Below are positions 27,073 to 35,348 of a stretch of DNA of 64,000 nt, piece after piece. Positions within the stretch are counted from its first letter, which is position 1, and each line of letters starts with the position of its first letter. The translations under genes and the position numbers were made by a program. Origin of the DNA: Polaromonas eurypsychrophila (GTDB lineage: Bacteria > Pseudomonadota > Gammaproteobacteria > Burkholderiales > Burkholderiaceae_C); contig NZ_BMIG01000008.1 of assembly GCF_014641715.1 (NCBI RefSeq), positions 110,001 to 174,000 on the forward strand. The letters run 5' to 3'. Under the pieces are notes generated by a model. The model did not search any database. It had not been told where the DNA came from and was given only the letters and a program-made list of their open reading frames with translations.

Positions 27073-28686
27073 TCAAGCGGCGGCCGCAGCCTTCTGAATC
27101 TCCACCCGCAGCGCCTGCTGCCCCAGGTGGCGTCCCTGTCGCTGGGCGCCGTGTTGCCCGGCCACGGCCAGTGCTGATTTTTGCGCGTGGCCCAGCAAGG
27201 CCGCCAGGCTTTGCGGGCGCCCGCGTGCGCCGCTGGCCTGGTAGTCGGCCAGCAGCGCGGCAGCCACGTCGGCCGCATTCAGGCCACGCACTTGCGTCAG
27301 GTGGGCGAACATCAGGTCCACCAGCTTTTCCAGGGCGAACTCATGGGTCTTGCTGGTGGTTTGCCAGAGCCAGTCGCTGAAAGCCAGGAAATTCTGAAAG
27401 GCGGAGCCTGGCGCCAGCAGCAGGTCCAGGCCGCGGGAAAAACGCCCGGAGTTGGCCACCATTTCCCAATAACGCGCAAACCGCTTGATGCGCTGCATGG
27501 TGGCAAAGTCGACGGTAGAGTTCTGCAAGATCGTGTACGGCGTCTGCGGGTCATAAACCATGGCGAAGCCGGCCGTGTGCCGCGTGATCGGCGTGCCACG
27601 CAGGCGCTTGAGCACACCGAACTGGATCTCGTGCGGGCCCAGGCCAAACAGGCGATCAAAGCCTTCGGCAAAACTTTCCAGCGTCTCGCCGGGCAGGCCG
27701 AAGATCAGGTCGGCATGCACATGGGCGCGGCTCTTTTTGACCAGCCAGCGCAGGTTGTCGGCGGTTTTGCTGTTGTCCTGTTTGCGCGAGATGCGCTGCT
27801 GCACCTCGGGGTTGAAGCTCTGGATGCCGACCTCGAACTGCAGCGCACCGTCGGGGAACTGCGCAATCAATTCCTTGAGGCGATCCGGCAGGCTGTCAGG
27901 CACGACTTCGAAATGCACAAACACGTCGGGCGCCTCGGCAATGCGGTCCAGGAAAAACTGCAGAATGCGCACCGAGTTGTCGATCTTCAGGTTGAAGGTG
28001 CGGTCCACAAACTTGAAATTGCGCGCGCCGCGCCGGTACAGCGCATCCATCTCCGCCATGAAGCCGTCGAGCTCGAAAGCCCAGGCGGTTTTGTCGAGTG
28101 AACTCAGGCAGAACTCGCACTTGAAAGGGCAGCCGCGCGAGGCTTCGACATACAGCAAGCGCTGCGCCAGGTCCTCGGCCGTGTATTCGTTGTAGGGCAG
28201 CACCAACTCATCAAGCGGTGGCTGGTCGCCGGCAATCACCTTCATCAGGGGTTGCGGCCCGTCGAGGAGCGCGCGGCAAAGTTTCGGAAAACTCACATCG
28301 CCCCAGCCCGTCACCACATGGTCGGCCAGACGGCAAATTTCCTGTTGCTCAACCTCATGGCTGACCTCGGGGCCGCCGAGCACGATGGTGATGTCCGGCC
28401 GCAAGGTTTTGAGCAGGCGAACGAGCTGCGTGGTTTCAACCACATTCCAGATGTACACGCCGAGGCCGATCACCTGGGGCTGCAGGGCCAGCAACTCTTC
28501 CACCATGCGCGTGGCCGGCTGGCCAATGACAAATTCGCACAGCCGCGTCTGCGCCCGCAACCCGGCGCCGCCGTGTGTGTCCATGTTGGCCAGCAGGCAG
28601 CGCAAGCCCAGCGAGGCATGGATGTATTTGGCGTTGAGTGTGGCCAGCACAATGGCGGCGGTCTCGGCGGCGGGCGTGGCAAGCAT
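27073..28686 (-). CDS. B12-binding radical SAM protein (DUF4080 family)
   Basis: A 537-residue cytoplasmic radical SAM enzyme with an N-terminal cobalamin-binding domain (about residues 1-150, with VIGLGVYIWNVVET and IVLGGPEVS). The radical SAM barrel carries the CxxxCxxC cluster motif EASRGCPFKCEFCLSS (about residues 185-200). A C-terminal DUF4080-like helical region follows. Members of this family are widespread in proteobacteria but lack an assigned reaction. The last ~30 residues are Gln/Ala rich and may be a loose tail. It is divergent from alaX, the starts only 17 bases apart, so the two promoters must overlap the opposite coding ends. Confidence 0.87.
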   Translation of the reverse strand: MLATPAAETAAIVLATLNAKYIHASLGLRCLLANMDTHGGAGLRAQTRLCEFVIGQPATRMVEELLALQPQVIGLGVYIWNVVETTQLVRLLKTLRPDITIVLGGPEVSHEVEQQEICRLADHVVTGWGDVSFPKLCRALLDGPQPLMKVIAGDQPPLDELVLPYNEYTAEDLAQRLLYVEASRGCPFKCEFCLSSLDKTAWAFELDGFMAEMDALYRRGARNFKFVDRTFNLKIDNSVRILQFFLDRIAEAPDVFVHFEVVPDSLPDRLKELIAQFPDGALQFEVGIQSFNPEVQQRISRKQDNSKTADNLRWLVKKSRAHVHADLIFGLPGETLESFAEGFDRLFGLGPHEIQFGVLKRLRGTPITRHTAGFAMVYDPQTPYTILQNSTVDFATMQRIKRFARYWEMVANSGRFSRGLDLLLAPGSAFQNFLAFSDWLWQTTSKTHEFALEKLVDLMFAHLTQVRGLNAADVAAALLADYQASGARGRPQSLAALLGHAQKSALAVAGQHGAQRQGRHLGQQALRVEIQKAAAAA

Positions 28687-28703
28687 GCCGGTATTATCAA
28701 ACC

Positions 28704-29477
28704 ATGACGCAAACCCTGTTCAGAGACGATGCTTACCTCGGCGAATGCATCGCCAGGGTCACGGCCATCAGTGAACAAGGCCTGGTGCTGGACCGCACGG
28801 TGTTTTACCCGCTGGGTGGCGGCCAGGCCGGAGATGCCGGGGTGCTGGTGCTGGCCGACGGACGTGAGATTGCGATTGCCGATACCCGCAAGGGCAAGGA
28901 TGAGCTGGGGCAGTTCACCCACGCAATCTGCCACCTGTCGGTGCTGCCAGACCCGGCCGCTTCGGCGCTTTTGCAGTGGCAACAAGCCGGTGTGCAGGTC
29001 GGCGACCAGGTCATCGCCCGCATAAACTGGGCGCGCCGGCACCGGCTCATGCGTTTTCACACCACCACCCACCTGCTGTGCCACCTGGTGCCGCAGCTCG
29101 TCAACGGTTGCTCGATCACGCCCGACTATGCGCGACTGGACTTCAACATGACCGATCCGCTGGACAAAGAGATCCTGACGGCCGGCATCGCGCGTCTGGT
29201 AGCGGCGGCCCATCCGCTGCGGGTCGGCAGCATCACTGACGCGGAACTCGACGCCAATCCGGCGCTGGTCAAAAGCATGAGTGTGCAGCCGCCGCGCGGC
29301 AGTGGCCAGGTGCGCACGATTCGCATAGGCGCGCCGGGGGCTGACCAGATGATCGATCTACAGCCCTGCGGTGGCACCCATGTGGCCAACACGGCCGAAA
29401 TTGGCGCGGTCATCGTCACCAAAATTGAAAAGAAAAGTGCCACAACCCGGCGCGTGGTGCTGGGTTTTGCCGACTGA
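28704..29477 (+). CDS. Alanyl-tRNA editing protein AlaX-like
   Basis: A 257-residue trans-editing hydrolase that deacylates mischarged Ser- or Gly-tRNA(Ala). The zinc-site motifs are HTTTHLL (about residue 115) and CGGTH (about residue 219). The N-terminal beta-barrel-like part has YPLGGGQAGDAG. I chose the ATG at 28704; the frame is open upstream into the radical SAM gene, but this start gives MTQTLFRDDAYLGECIA, typical of the family. Which AlaX subtype it is cannot be decided here. Confidence 0.88.
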   Translation: MTQTLFRDDAYLGECIARVTAISEQGLVLDRTVFYPLGGGQAGDAGVLVLADGREIAIADTRKGKDELGQFTHAICHLSVLPDPAASALLQWQQAGVQVGDQVIARINWARRHRLMRFHTTTHLLCHLVPQLVNGCSITPDYARLDFNMTDPLDKEILTAGIARLVAAAHPLRVGSITDAELDANPALVKSMSVQPPRGSGQVRTIRIGAPGADQMIDLQPCGGTHVANTAEIGAVIVTKIEKKSATTRRVVLGFAD

Positions 29478-29559
29478 ACCCCAGCGAGCGACCACGAAGC
29501 GCCAGCAGCGACGTGGCGCAGAACCGGCAGGAACTAATGGCGCAAGCGCCGCTCCCACA

Positions 29560-31719
29560 ATGACCATGAACTTTCGCCGTTTTTCATCTGCTCTGCTTTT
29601 GATAGCTGTCAGCGCCCTGTTCACAGGGGCTAGTGCCCAAATAAGCTTCACAAACAAGGCCTCCGTTGGCGCCGTGGTCAGCACCGATCAGGTGCGCGCC
29701 GAGTTGCTGGCCTGGGCACCTGACGGGGTCGAGTCGGGCAAACCGGTCTGGGTCGGTCTGCAACTGGCGCACATTCCCGAATGGCACACCTACTGGAAAA
29801 ACTCGGGTGACTCTGGCCTGCCAACCGTGCTTGAGTGGACACTGCCCAAGGGTGTCACGGCCGGCGAGATCGCCTGGCCGACACCGAAAAAAATATCGAT
29901 AGGCACCCTGGCCAACTACGGTTACGAAAACACCGTGTTGTTGCCGGTGCCGCTGACGGTGGCGCCGGCTTTTGAAGCCAGCCAGCTGAACATCAAACTC
30001 AAGGCCGCCTGGCTGGTCTGCAAAAAAGAATGTATTCCGCAGGAAGGCGAGTTTACGTTGCAGATTCCGGTGCGCAGCTCCACCGGTTCAAGCAGCGGTA
30101 TTTTTGCAGCGGCTTTTGCCGCCAGCCCGCAGCCGCTTGCAGGCACCGGCAGCCAGGTAGAAGCTGGTGCCCAGGTGATCAAACTGTCCCTCAGCGGCTT
30201 GCCCGCCTCCTTGCAGGGCAAGACCCTGGAGCTGTTTCCTGAAAGCGCCAACGTGATCGAACCTGCCGGTGCCTGGCAGCAAGCCTGGAAGGGCAATGTC
30301 TGGACCGCGCAACTGCCGCTGTCGACGCAGCGCACCGACAGCCCGCGACTGATGCCCCTGGTCGTTGCTTTCGACAAACAGGCTTTTCGCATTGAGGCGC
30401 CGGTCCAGGGCGAATGGCCCGCTGTTGCCGCCGCTGCGGTCGTGCCGCCGGCGCTCGAAGCCGCGCTCAAGGCCAATGCTGCGCTGGGCGCCCCACCGGT
30501 GGGCGGCAGCTCCCCGCCTTTTGGCCTGCTTGCCGCGCTGCTCGGCGCCTTGCTGGGTGGGCTGATCCTGAATCTGATGCCTTGCGTGTTCCCGGTGCTG
30601 GCCATCAAGGTGGTGAGTTTCACGCAGGAAAAAAACCAGGCAGCACGGCTGGCCGGTGGCTTGGCCTACACCGCCGGCGTGCTGCTGTCCTTCATCGCGC
30701 TGGGCGCCGTACTGCTTGGGCTGCGCGCTGCCGGCGAACAACTCGGCTGGGGCTTTCAGTTGCAAAGCCCGGCGGTGGTGGCGGCGCTGGCCGCGCTTTT
30801 CACGCTGATCGGCCTCAATCTGGCGGGCTTGTTTGAATTTGGCAGCTTTCTGCCCAGCCACGTGGCCAGCCTGCAGGCCAAAAATCCCACCGTCAATTCC
30901 TTTTTGACCGGCGTGCTGGCGACGGCGATTGCCTCGCCCTGCACCGCGCCTTTTATGGGCGCCTCGCTGGGTTTTGCGCTGGGCTTGCCGGCCTGGCAGG
31001 CGCTGTCGATATTTGCCGCTATCGGCTTGGGCATGGCCCTGCCCTACCTGGTGGCCAGCGCCGTACCCGCCGTGGCGCGCGCGTTGCCGCGCCCCGGCCC
31101 CTGGATGGACACCTTCCGCCGGCTGATGGCCTTCCCGATGTTTGCCACCGTCGCCTGGCTGGTCTGGGTGCTGGGTCAGCAAAGCGGCATTGACGGTGCC
31201 GGCGCCCTGCTGGCGCTGCTGGTGCTGATGGCGCTGGTGCTGTGGTCGCTGACGTTGCGGGGCCAGGCGCGGGTCGCACTTGCTACGTTTTCGATAGCGC
31301 TTGCCGCAACCGGGGTATGGGCTATGGGCCAAAATGTCATCAAACCCCTGCAGGCCTCCGGGCTTGCCGCTGCGCCCTCGGAACGCTGGCAAACCTGGGA
31401 GCCGGGCCGGGTCGAGCAACTCACGGCACAGGGACAAAACGTGTTTGTCGACTTCACTGCCGCCTGGTGCGTGAGCTGCCAGTACAACAAAAAGACCACG
31501 CTGGCCAACAGTGCGGTGCTGGCCGACATGGATGCGAAAAAAGTCGTTTTGCTGCGCGCCGACTGGACGCGCCGTGATCCAGCGGTGACCGCTGCGCTGT
31601 CCCAACTGGGCCGCAGCGGCGTGCCGGTGTATGTAATTTACAAGCCCGGCCGCGCGCCCGTGGTGCTGTCGGAAATTTTGTCTGTCGATGATGTCCGGGC
31701 CGAACTGGCCAAACTGTAA
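29560..31719 (+). CDS. DsbD/ScsB family thiol:disulfide interchange protein
   Basis: A 719-residue inner-membrane reductase that carries electrons from cytoplasmic thioredoxin to the periplasm. It has a signal peptide (residues 1-26), an N-terminal periplasmic DsbD-like domain with CKKEC (about 155-159), and an eight-segment membrane domain with the paired cysteines LMPCVFPV and ASPCTAPFMG. A C-terminal thioredoxin domain has WCVSC (about 647-651). The signal peptide is encoded by a B repeat (29591-29646) and a membrane segment near residues 574-592 by another (31280-31336). The next gene, a thioredoxin-fold exported protein, starts 24 bases downstream and may be its partner. Confidence 0.92.
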   Translation: MTMNFRRFSSALLLIAVSALFTGASAQISFTNKASVGAVVSTDQVRAELLAWAPDGVESGKPVWVGLQLAHIPEWHTYWKNSGDSGLPTVLEWTLPKGVTAGEIAWPTPKKISIGTLANYGYENTVLLPVPLTVAPAFEASQLNIKLKAAWLVCKKECIPQEGEFTLQIPVRSSTGSSSGIFAAAFAASPQPLAGTGSQVEAGAQVIKLSLSGLPASLQGKTLELFPESANVIEPAGAWQQAWKGNVWTAQLPLSTQRTDSPRLMPLVVAFDKQAFRIEAPVQGEWPAVAAAAVVPPALEAALKANAALGAPPVGGSSPPFGLLAALLGALLGGLILNLMPCVFPVLAIKVVSFTQEKNQAARLAGGLAYTAGVLLSFIALGAVLLGLRAAGEQLGWGFQLQSPAVVAALAALFTLIGLNLAGLFEFGSFLPSHVASLQAKNPTVNSFLTGVLATAIASPCTAPFMGASLGFALGLPAWQALSIFAAIGLGMALPYLVASAVPAVARALPRPGPWMDTFRRLMAFPMFATVAWLVWVLGQQSGIDGAGALLALLVLMALVLWSLTLRGQARVALATFSIALAATGVWAMGQNVIKPLQASGLAAAPSERWQTWEPGRVEQLTAQGQNVFVDFTAAWCVSCQYNKKTTLANSAVLADMDAKKVVLLRADWTRRDPAVTAALSQLGRSGVPVYVIYKPGRAPVVLSEILSVDDVRAELAKL
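29591..29646 (+). repeat. B repeat forming the signal peptide of the DsbD-like protein
   Basis: CTGCTTTTGATAGCTGTCAGCGC, then GGGGCTAGTGCCCAAAT. It is read in frame as LLLIAVSALFTGASAQ, the hydrophobic core and cleavage region of the signal peptide (residues about 12-27). Confidence 0.7.
31280..31336 (+). repeat. B repeat in a membrane segment of the DsbD-like protein
   Basis: TTGCTACGTTTTCGATAGCGCTTG..GGGCTATGGGCCAAAA. It is read in frame as part of the last hydrophobic segment before the thioredoxin domain (LATFSIALAATGVWAMGQ). Confidence 0.65.
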
Positions 31720-31743
31720 TTTTTTTCTTCAGGGGTTCATGCC

Positions 31744-32388
31744 ATGTCGAACCAAGCTCATGACCGCACGCTGAACCGCCGTGTATTTTCGGCCTCCTTG
31801 CTCGCCGCCCCCTGGGCGCTTTCGCTCGCCAGCCCGGCGTTTGCAGCCGCCACCGTCGGCCAGGCCGCGCCGGATTTTTCTGCCCCCGACACCACGGGCA
31901 AAACCCGCAAGCTCAGCGACTACAAGGGCAAACTGGTGGTGCTGGAGTGGACCAACCCGGGTTGCCCTTTTGTGCAAAAGCACTACAACGGCAACATGCA
32001 AGGCCTGCAAAAAGAGTTTGCCGCCAGGGGCGTGGTCTGGCTCGCCATCAACTCGACCGAGGCCAGCCACGGCGACTACCTGGCCCCCGCCAAATTCACT
32101 GGCTGGCTGGGCGAAAAGCAGGCTGCGCCAACAACCGCCCTGATGGACGAGTCGGGCAAGATCGGCCAGCTTTACGGGGCCAAGACCACGCCGCACATGT
32201 ACATCGTGAGTCCTCAGGGCCGGCTGATCTACGCCGGCGGCATCGACAGCATCGCCTCGGCGCGCGAGGATGACATCAAGACCGCTACCAATTATGTTCG
32301 TCAGGGACTCAGTGAAGCGCTGGGCGGCAAAACACTCAGCGTGGCCTCCAGCCGGGCCTACGGTTGCTCGATCAAATACAAGACTTGA
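31744..32388 (+). CDS. Exported thioredoxin-fold (peroxiredoxin-like) protein
   Basis: A 214-residue periplasmic protein of the AhpC/TSA-like redoxin group. The N-terminus NRRVFSASLLAAP resembles a Tat signal and cleavage after ASPAFA is likely. The redox motif is NPGCPFVQKHYN (about residue 77), a single Cys rather than CxxC. The cis-Pro loop is in TTPHMYIV and a second Cys is near the C-terminus (YGCSIKY). It follows the DsbD-like gene by 24 bases, suggesting that DsbD keeps it reduced. The role is unknown; peroxide reduction or metal-centre maturation are possible. Confidence 0.83.
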   Translation: MSNQAHDRTLNRRVFSASLLAAPWALSLASPAFAAATVGQAAPDFSAPDTTGKTRKLSDYKGKLVVLEWTNPGCPFVQKHYNGNMQGLQKEFAARGVVWLAINSTEASHGDYLAPAKFTGWLGEKQAAPTTALMDESGKIGQLYGAKTTPHMYIVSPQGRLIYAGGIDSIASAREDDIKTATNYVRQGLSEALGGKTLSVASSRAYGCSIKYKT

Positions 32389-32456
32389 GGAAGCGTTGAA
32401 CCCGTCCCGGTGGCTGAATCGCTTGCGCCCGCAAGCGGCTTCGGGATAATTGCCGC

Positions 32457-33203
32457 ATGCCCTTTTTGAGCCGGTCTTTGCTGCCCTACCCTGTCTGTGC
32501 GCTGGCTTTGTTGCTGGTGGGGTGTTCGACGCAGGGGCCAGCGCCGGTCCTCCGCGGCGCGACGCAGGTGGCGCCGCTAACCTCCAGCGAGCTCGCGCAA
32601 TCTGACCTGAACCGCATGGCCACGCTGGGCATGCGTGACAACCTGGACAGCCTGTATCGGCTGCTCGACAAGTTGTACCGGCGCAACCCGTCCGAGTGGC
32701 GTAAAACCGGCAGCGCCAGCCGCGAAGCGGCGGTGCAGCGGGTGCGCAACGCCATTGAAAACCGCACGCCCTGGCCCGAGCTCCAGGGCCAACGCGATAT
32801 TGCGGCCTTGTCGCTGGCGCTCAGCCCCGAATTCCGCGGTGACCGCGTCGCCGCGTTTGTCTATGCCAGCGCCGACATGCTGATCACCGCCCACGACGGC
32901 AAAACGACGTTCTACCTGGTCGATGGCCTGGACGCGCAGCACATCTACAACGCCGCACGCAATATCGAGTCGGCGGTCTGGCTGCTGGCGACCCGGCGCA
33001 GCGCGGCAGGCCAGCCCTTGCTGCTGGCCGACGAGATGTCAGAGCGCGAGCGCAACCTCAGCTTCGAGCGCGAGTTTGGCAAGATTGTCGGCCGGCTGGA
33101 TTTGCTGTCCGGGGTGCTGACCGAGAAGTACCGGCGCGCCGTGATCACCTATGTGCAGAATCTGGCCGGTGCGTCGTTTCTGCAGTTCTTGCCCGTCAGG
33201 TAG
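32457..33203 (+). CDS. Hypothetical lipoprotein
   Basis: A 248-residue protein that I cannot assign to a function. The lipoprotein signal ends with LLLVGCS (lipobox VGC, Cys about residue 23). The mature part is mostly alpha-helical in appearance, with the stretch DNLDSLYRLLDKLYRRNPSEW. The central TPWPELQGQRDIAALSLALSPEFRGDRVAAFVYA is likely the conserved core. It would be membrane-attached in the periplasm. It is followed by a partial A repeat. Confidence 0.75.
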   Translation: MPFLSRSLLPYPVCALALLLVGCSTQGPAPVLRGATQVAPLTSSELAQSDLNRMATLGMRDNLDSLYRLLDKLYRRNPSEWRKTGSASREAAVQRVRNAIENRTPWPELQGQRDIAALSLALSPEFRGDRVAAFVYASADMLITAHDGKTTFYLVDGLDAQHIYNAARNIESAVWLLATRRSAAGQPLLLADEMSERERNLSFEREFGKIVGRLDLLSGVLTEKYRRAVITYVQNLAGASFLQFLPVR

Positions 33204-33219
33204 CCCCCTACAGTAAGCG

Positions 33220-33250
33220 GCCCCCACGGTCGCTCACTGCGGGTGGGTCC
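33220..33250 (-). repeat. A repeat, partial copy
   Basis: About 31 bases matching one end of the A repeat (GGCCCCCACGGTCGCTCACTGC at 33219-33240). The remaining two thirds of the unit are absent. It lies between the hypothetical lipoprotein and the DsrE gene. Confidence 0.6.
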
Positions 33251-33395
33251 TGCACCTTGTAGACCGCCCACCGATACGGCTAGTGGAAATCACCATGATC
33301 GAAACAGTAGAAAATCCATATATTAGCTTTGGGTTATATAAGGGTGCGTACTTCGGCCCGTATGGCCTTTCACTCGCATTTGAAAGGTATCCCCC

Positions 33396-33836
33396 ATGAA
33401 AAACTCTCTTCATCGCAGCTGTGCCAGTCTGGTTCTGTTCGTGACCCTGGCCGCCTCGGGCGCGGCTGTGCAGGCCCAGGACAAGGTCGTCTACCACATC
33501 GACAACGCCGAAATGCAGGCGACCAAGGGCCTGCGCAACATACGCAACCACCTGGACGTGGCCCCCGACACCAAAATCACCGTGGTCACCCACGCCGACG
33601 GCGTGGACTTCCTGATGGAAGGAGCCAAGGACAAGAAAAACCCGAACGTGGACTACTCCAGTCTGGTCAGCGCCCTCAAGGCCCGCGGCGTGCGTTTTGA
33701 AGTCTGTGAGATCACGCTCAAAAACCGCAGCCTGAAAAAAGAGCTGTTCACGCTGGACGCAGAGTTCACACCCTCGGGCGTCGTGCGCATTGGTCAGCTC
33801 CAGGTGCGTGAGGCGCACGGCTACATCAAACCCTGA
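33396..33836 (+). CDS. Exported DsrE/DsrF-like family protein
   Basis: A 146-residue small protein with an N-terminal signal peptide (residues 1-27, ending AVQAQ) and a DsrE/DsrF-like fold (KVVYHIDNAEMQATKGLRNIRNHL then ITVVTHADGVDFLMEGA). Periplasmic DsrE-like proteins are associated with sulfur oxidation and thiol chemistry, but this copy has only one Cys in the mature part (FEVCEI). It stands alone upstream of hemE; no co-transcribed sulfur genes are near. Function is unproven. Confidence 0.83.
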   Translation: MKNSLHRSCASLVLFVTLAASGAAVQAQDKVVYHIDNAEMQATKGLRNIRNHLDVAPDTKITVVTHADGVDFLMEGAKDKKNPNVDYSSLVSALKARGVRFEVCEITLKNRSLKKELFTLDAEFTPSGVVRIGQLQVREAHGYIKP

Positions 33837-33892
33837 ACACGCGCTGCGGGCAGCACGAAGCCAGGGTGTCCGACACCTGAGACAATCGGAGT

Positions 33893-34993
33893 ATGTTTGC
33901 ACCCCTCCAAAACGACAATTTCCTGCGCGCCTGCCTGCGCCAGGCTACCGACTACACCCCCGTCTGGCTGATGCGCCAAGCCGGGCGTTACTTGCCCGAG
34001 TACCGCGCCAGCCGCGCCAAGGCCGGCAGCTTCATGGGCCTGGCGACCTCGCCCGACTACGCCACCGAAGTCACGCTGCAGCCGCTGGAGCGTTACCCGC
34101 TGGATGCCGCCATCCTGTTTTCCGACATCCTGACCGTGCCCGACGCGATGGGCCTGGGACTGTCGTTCGCGCTCGGCGAAGGTCCGCGTTTTGCCACGCC
34201 GGTGCGTGATGAGGCAGCGGTGGCCCAACTCGAAGTACCGGACATGGAGAAACTGCGTTATGTCTTCGACGCCGTCACCTCCATCCGCAAGGCACTGAAC
34301 GGCCGGGTGCCGCTGATCGGCTTTTCCGGCAGTCCCTGGACCCTGGCCTGTTACATGGTCGAGGGCGCAGGATCAAGCGACTACCGCCTGGTCAAGACCA
34401 TGCTGTACCAGCGCCCGGATTTGATGCACAAGATGCTGGCGATCAACGCCGATGCCGTCGCCGCCTACCTGAACGCCCAGATCGAGGCTGGCGCCCAGGC
34501 GGTGATGATTTTCGACAGCTGGGGCGGCGTGCTGGCTGACGCGGCCTTCCAGACCTTCAGCCTGGCCTACACCCAGCGCGTGCTCAACCAGCTCAAACGC
34601 ACACATGACGGCGTCACGATCCCGCGCCTGGTCTTCACCAAGGGCGGTGGCCTGTGGCTGGAGCAGATGGCCCAGCTCGACTGTGAGGTGCTGGGCCTGG
34701 ACTGGACGGTGAACCTGGGCCAGGCGCGTGCACGGGTCGGTGCCCGCATGGCGCTGCAGGGCAACCTGGACCCCAATGTGCTGTTTGCCCAGCCGGCGCA
34801 GATCGAGAAGGAAGTGGCGGCCGTGCTGGACAGCTTCGGTCAGCCACATGCCGACCTGTACAGCAGCGGCCCCACACACATCTTCAACCTCGGCCACGGC
34901 ATCAGCCAGCACACCCCGCCAGAAAGCGTCGAAGTGCTGGTGCGCGCCGTACACGCGCACTCCCGCAGGATGCGCACCGGTACGCCGCATTAG
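33893..34993 (+). CDS. hemE: Uroporphyrinogen decarboxylase
   Basis: A 366-residue cytoplasmic enzyme of heme biosynthesis that decarboxylates the four acetate groups of uroporphyrinogen III to give coproporphyrinogen III. Signatures are [12 protein letters not shown] (residues 25-36), the substrate-site region [12 protein letters not shown], and [16 protein letters not shown]. Length matches the family. It precedes priA, an order common in Comamonadaceae. The start ATG at 33893 is preceded by GGAGT. Confidence 0.96.
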   Translation: MFAPLQNDNFLRACLRQATDYTPVWLMRQAGRYLPEYRASRAKAGSFMGLATSPDYATEVTLQPLERYPLDAAILFSDILTVPDAMGLGLSFALGEGPRFATPVRDEAAVAQLEVPDMEKLRYVFDAVTSIRKALNGRVPLIGFSGSPWTLACYMVEGAGSSDYRLVKTMLYQRPDLMHKMLAINADAVAAYLNAQIEAGAQAVMIFDSWGGVLADAAFQTFSLAYTQRVLNQLKRTHDGVTIPRLVFTKGGGLWLEQMAQLDCEVLGLDWTVNLGQARARVGARMALQGNLDPNVLFAQPAQIEKEVAAVLDSFGQPHADLYSSGPTHIFNLGHGISQHTPPESVEVLVRAVHAHSRRMRTGTPH

Positions 34994-35348
34994 GCGGTTT
35001 TTGCATCATCGGTAACACAAAATCAGGCCACGGAGGTCGGACTTATTCACAAAATTTGTGCTGCGGTGCCGCATGAATCCCACTTCCGGGGTGGTTGCGC
35101 TATCAAACCCATAGCGCCGCTAAGTACTTGATTTATATGACTTCTTTAAATTGCTTTTTTTTCGGGCAATTTAAGAAAAGCCTTGATTTACAAGGCCTGG
35201 GCAGGGGCCGTGCCAATCTATCAACAAAGTTATCCACAGAAACACTGGATCACCTTCAAAGTAGTTTGAAATCAAGCACTTACGGCGTCTTCCGAACATG
35301 TATCTCAGCACTTACGAATTTTTACGTCGGTATTAAGTTTCATCGCCC
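34994..35348. other. AT-rich intergenic region with two DnaA-box-like sites, upstream of priA
   Basis: About 355 bases without a credible gene and clearly less GC-rich than the surroundings. It contains a perfect DnaA box TTATCCACA at 35230-35238 and a one-mismatch version TTATTCACA at 35043-35051. A weak B-repeat-like half (GCGCTATCAAACCCATAGC) lies at 35096-35114. An 85-codon open frame here shows no family resemblance. The region probably contains the priA promoter. Confidence 0.5.

Noticed and set aside
30088..31605. A 505-codon minus-strand frame opposite the DsbD-like gene
   Set aside because: Mirror frame rich in Gln, Arg and His; the plus strand encodes a complete DsbD-like protein.
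34994..35348. Chromosomal replication origin
   Set aside because: Only one perfect and one imperfect DnaA box, no dnaA or dnaN nearby, no repeated 13-mers.
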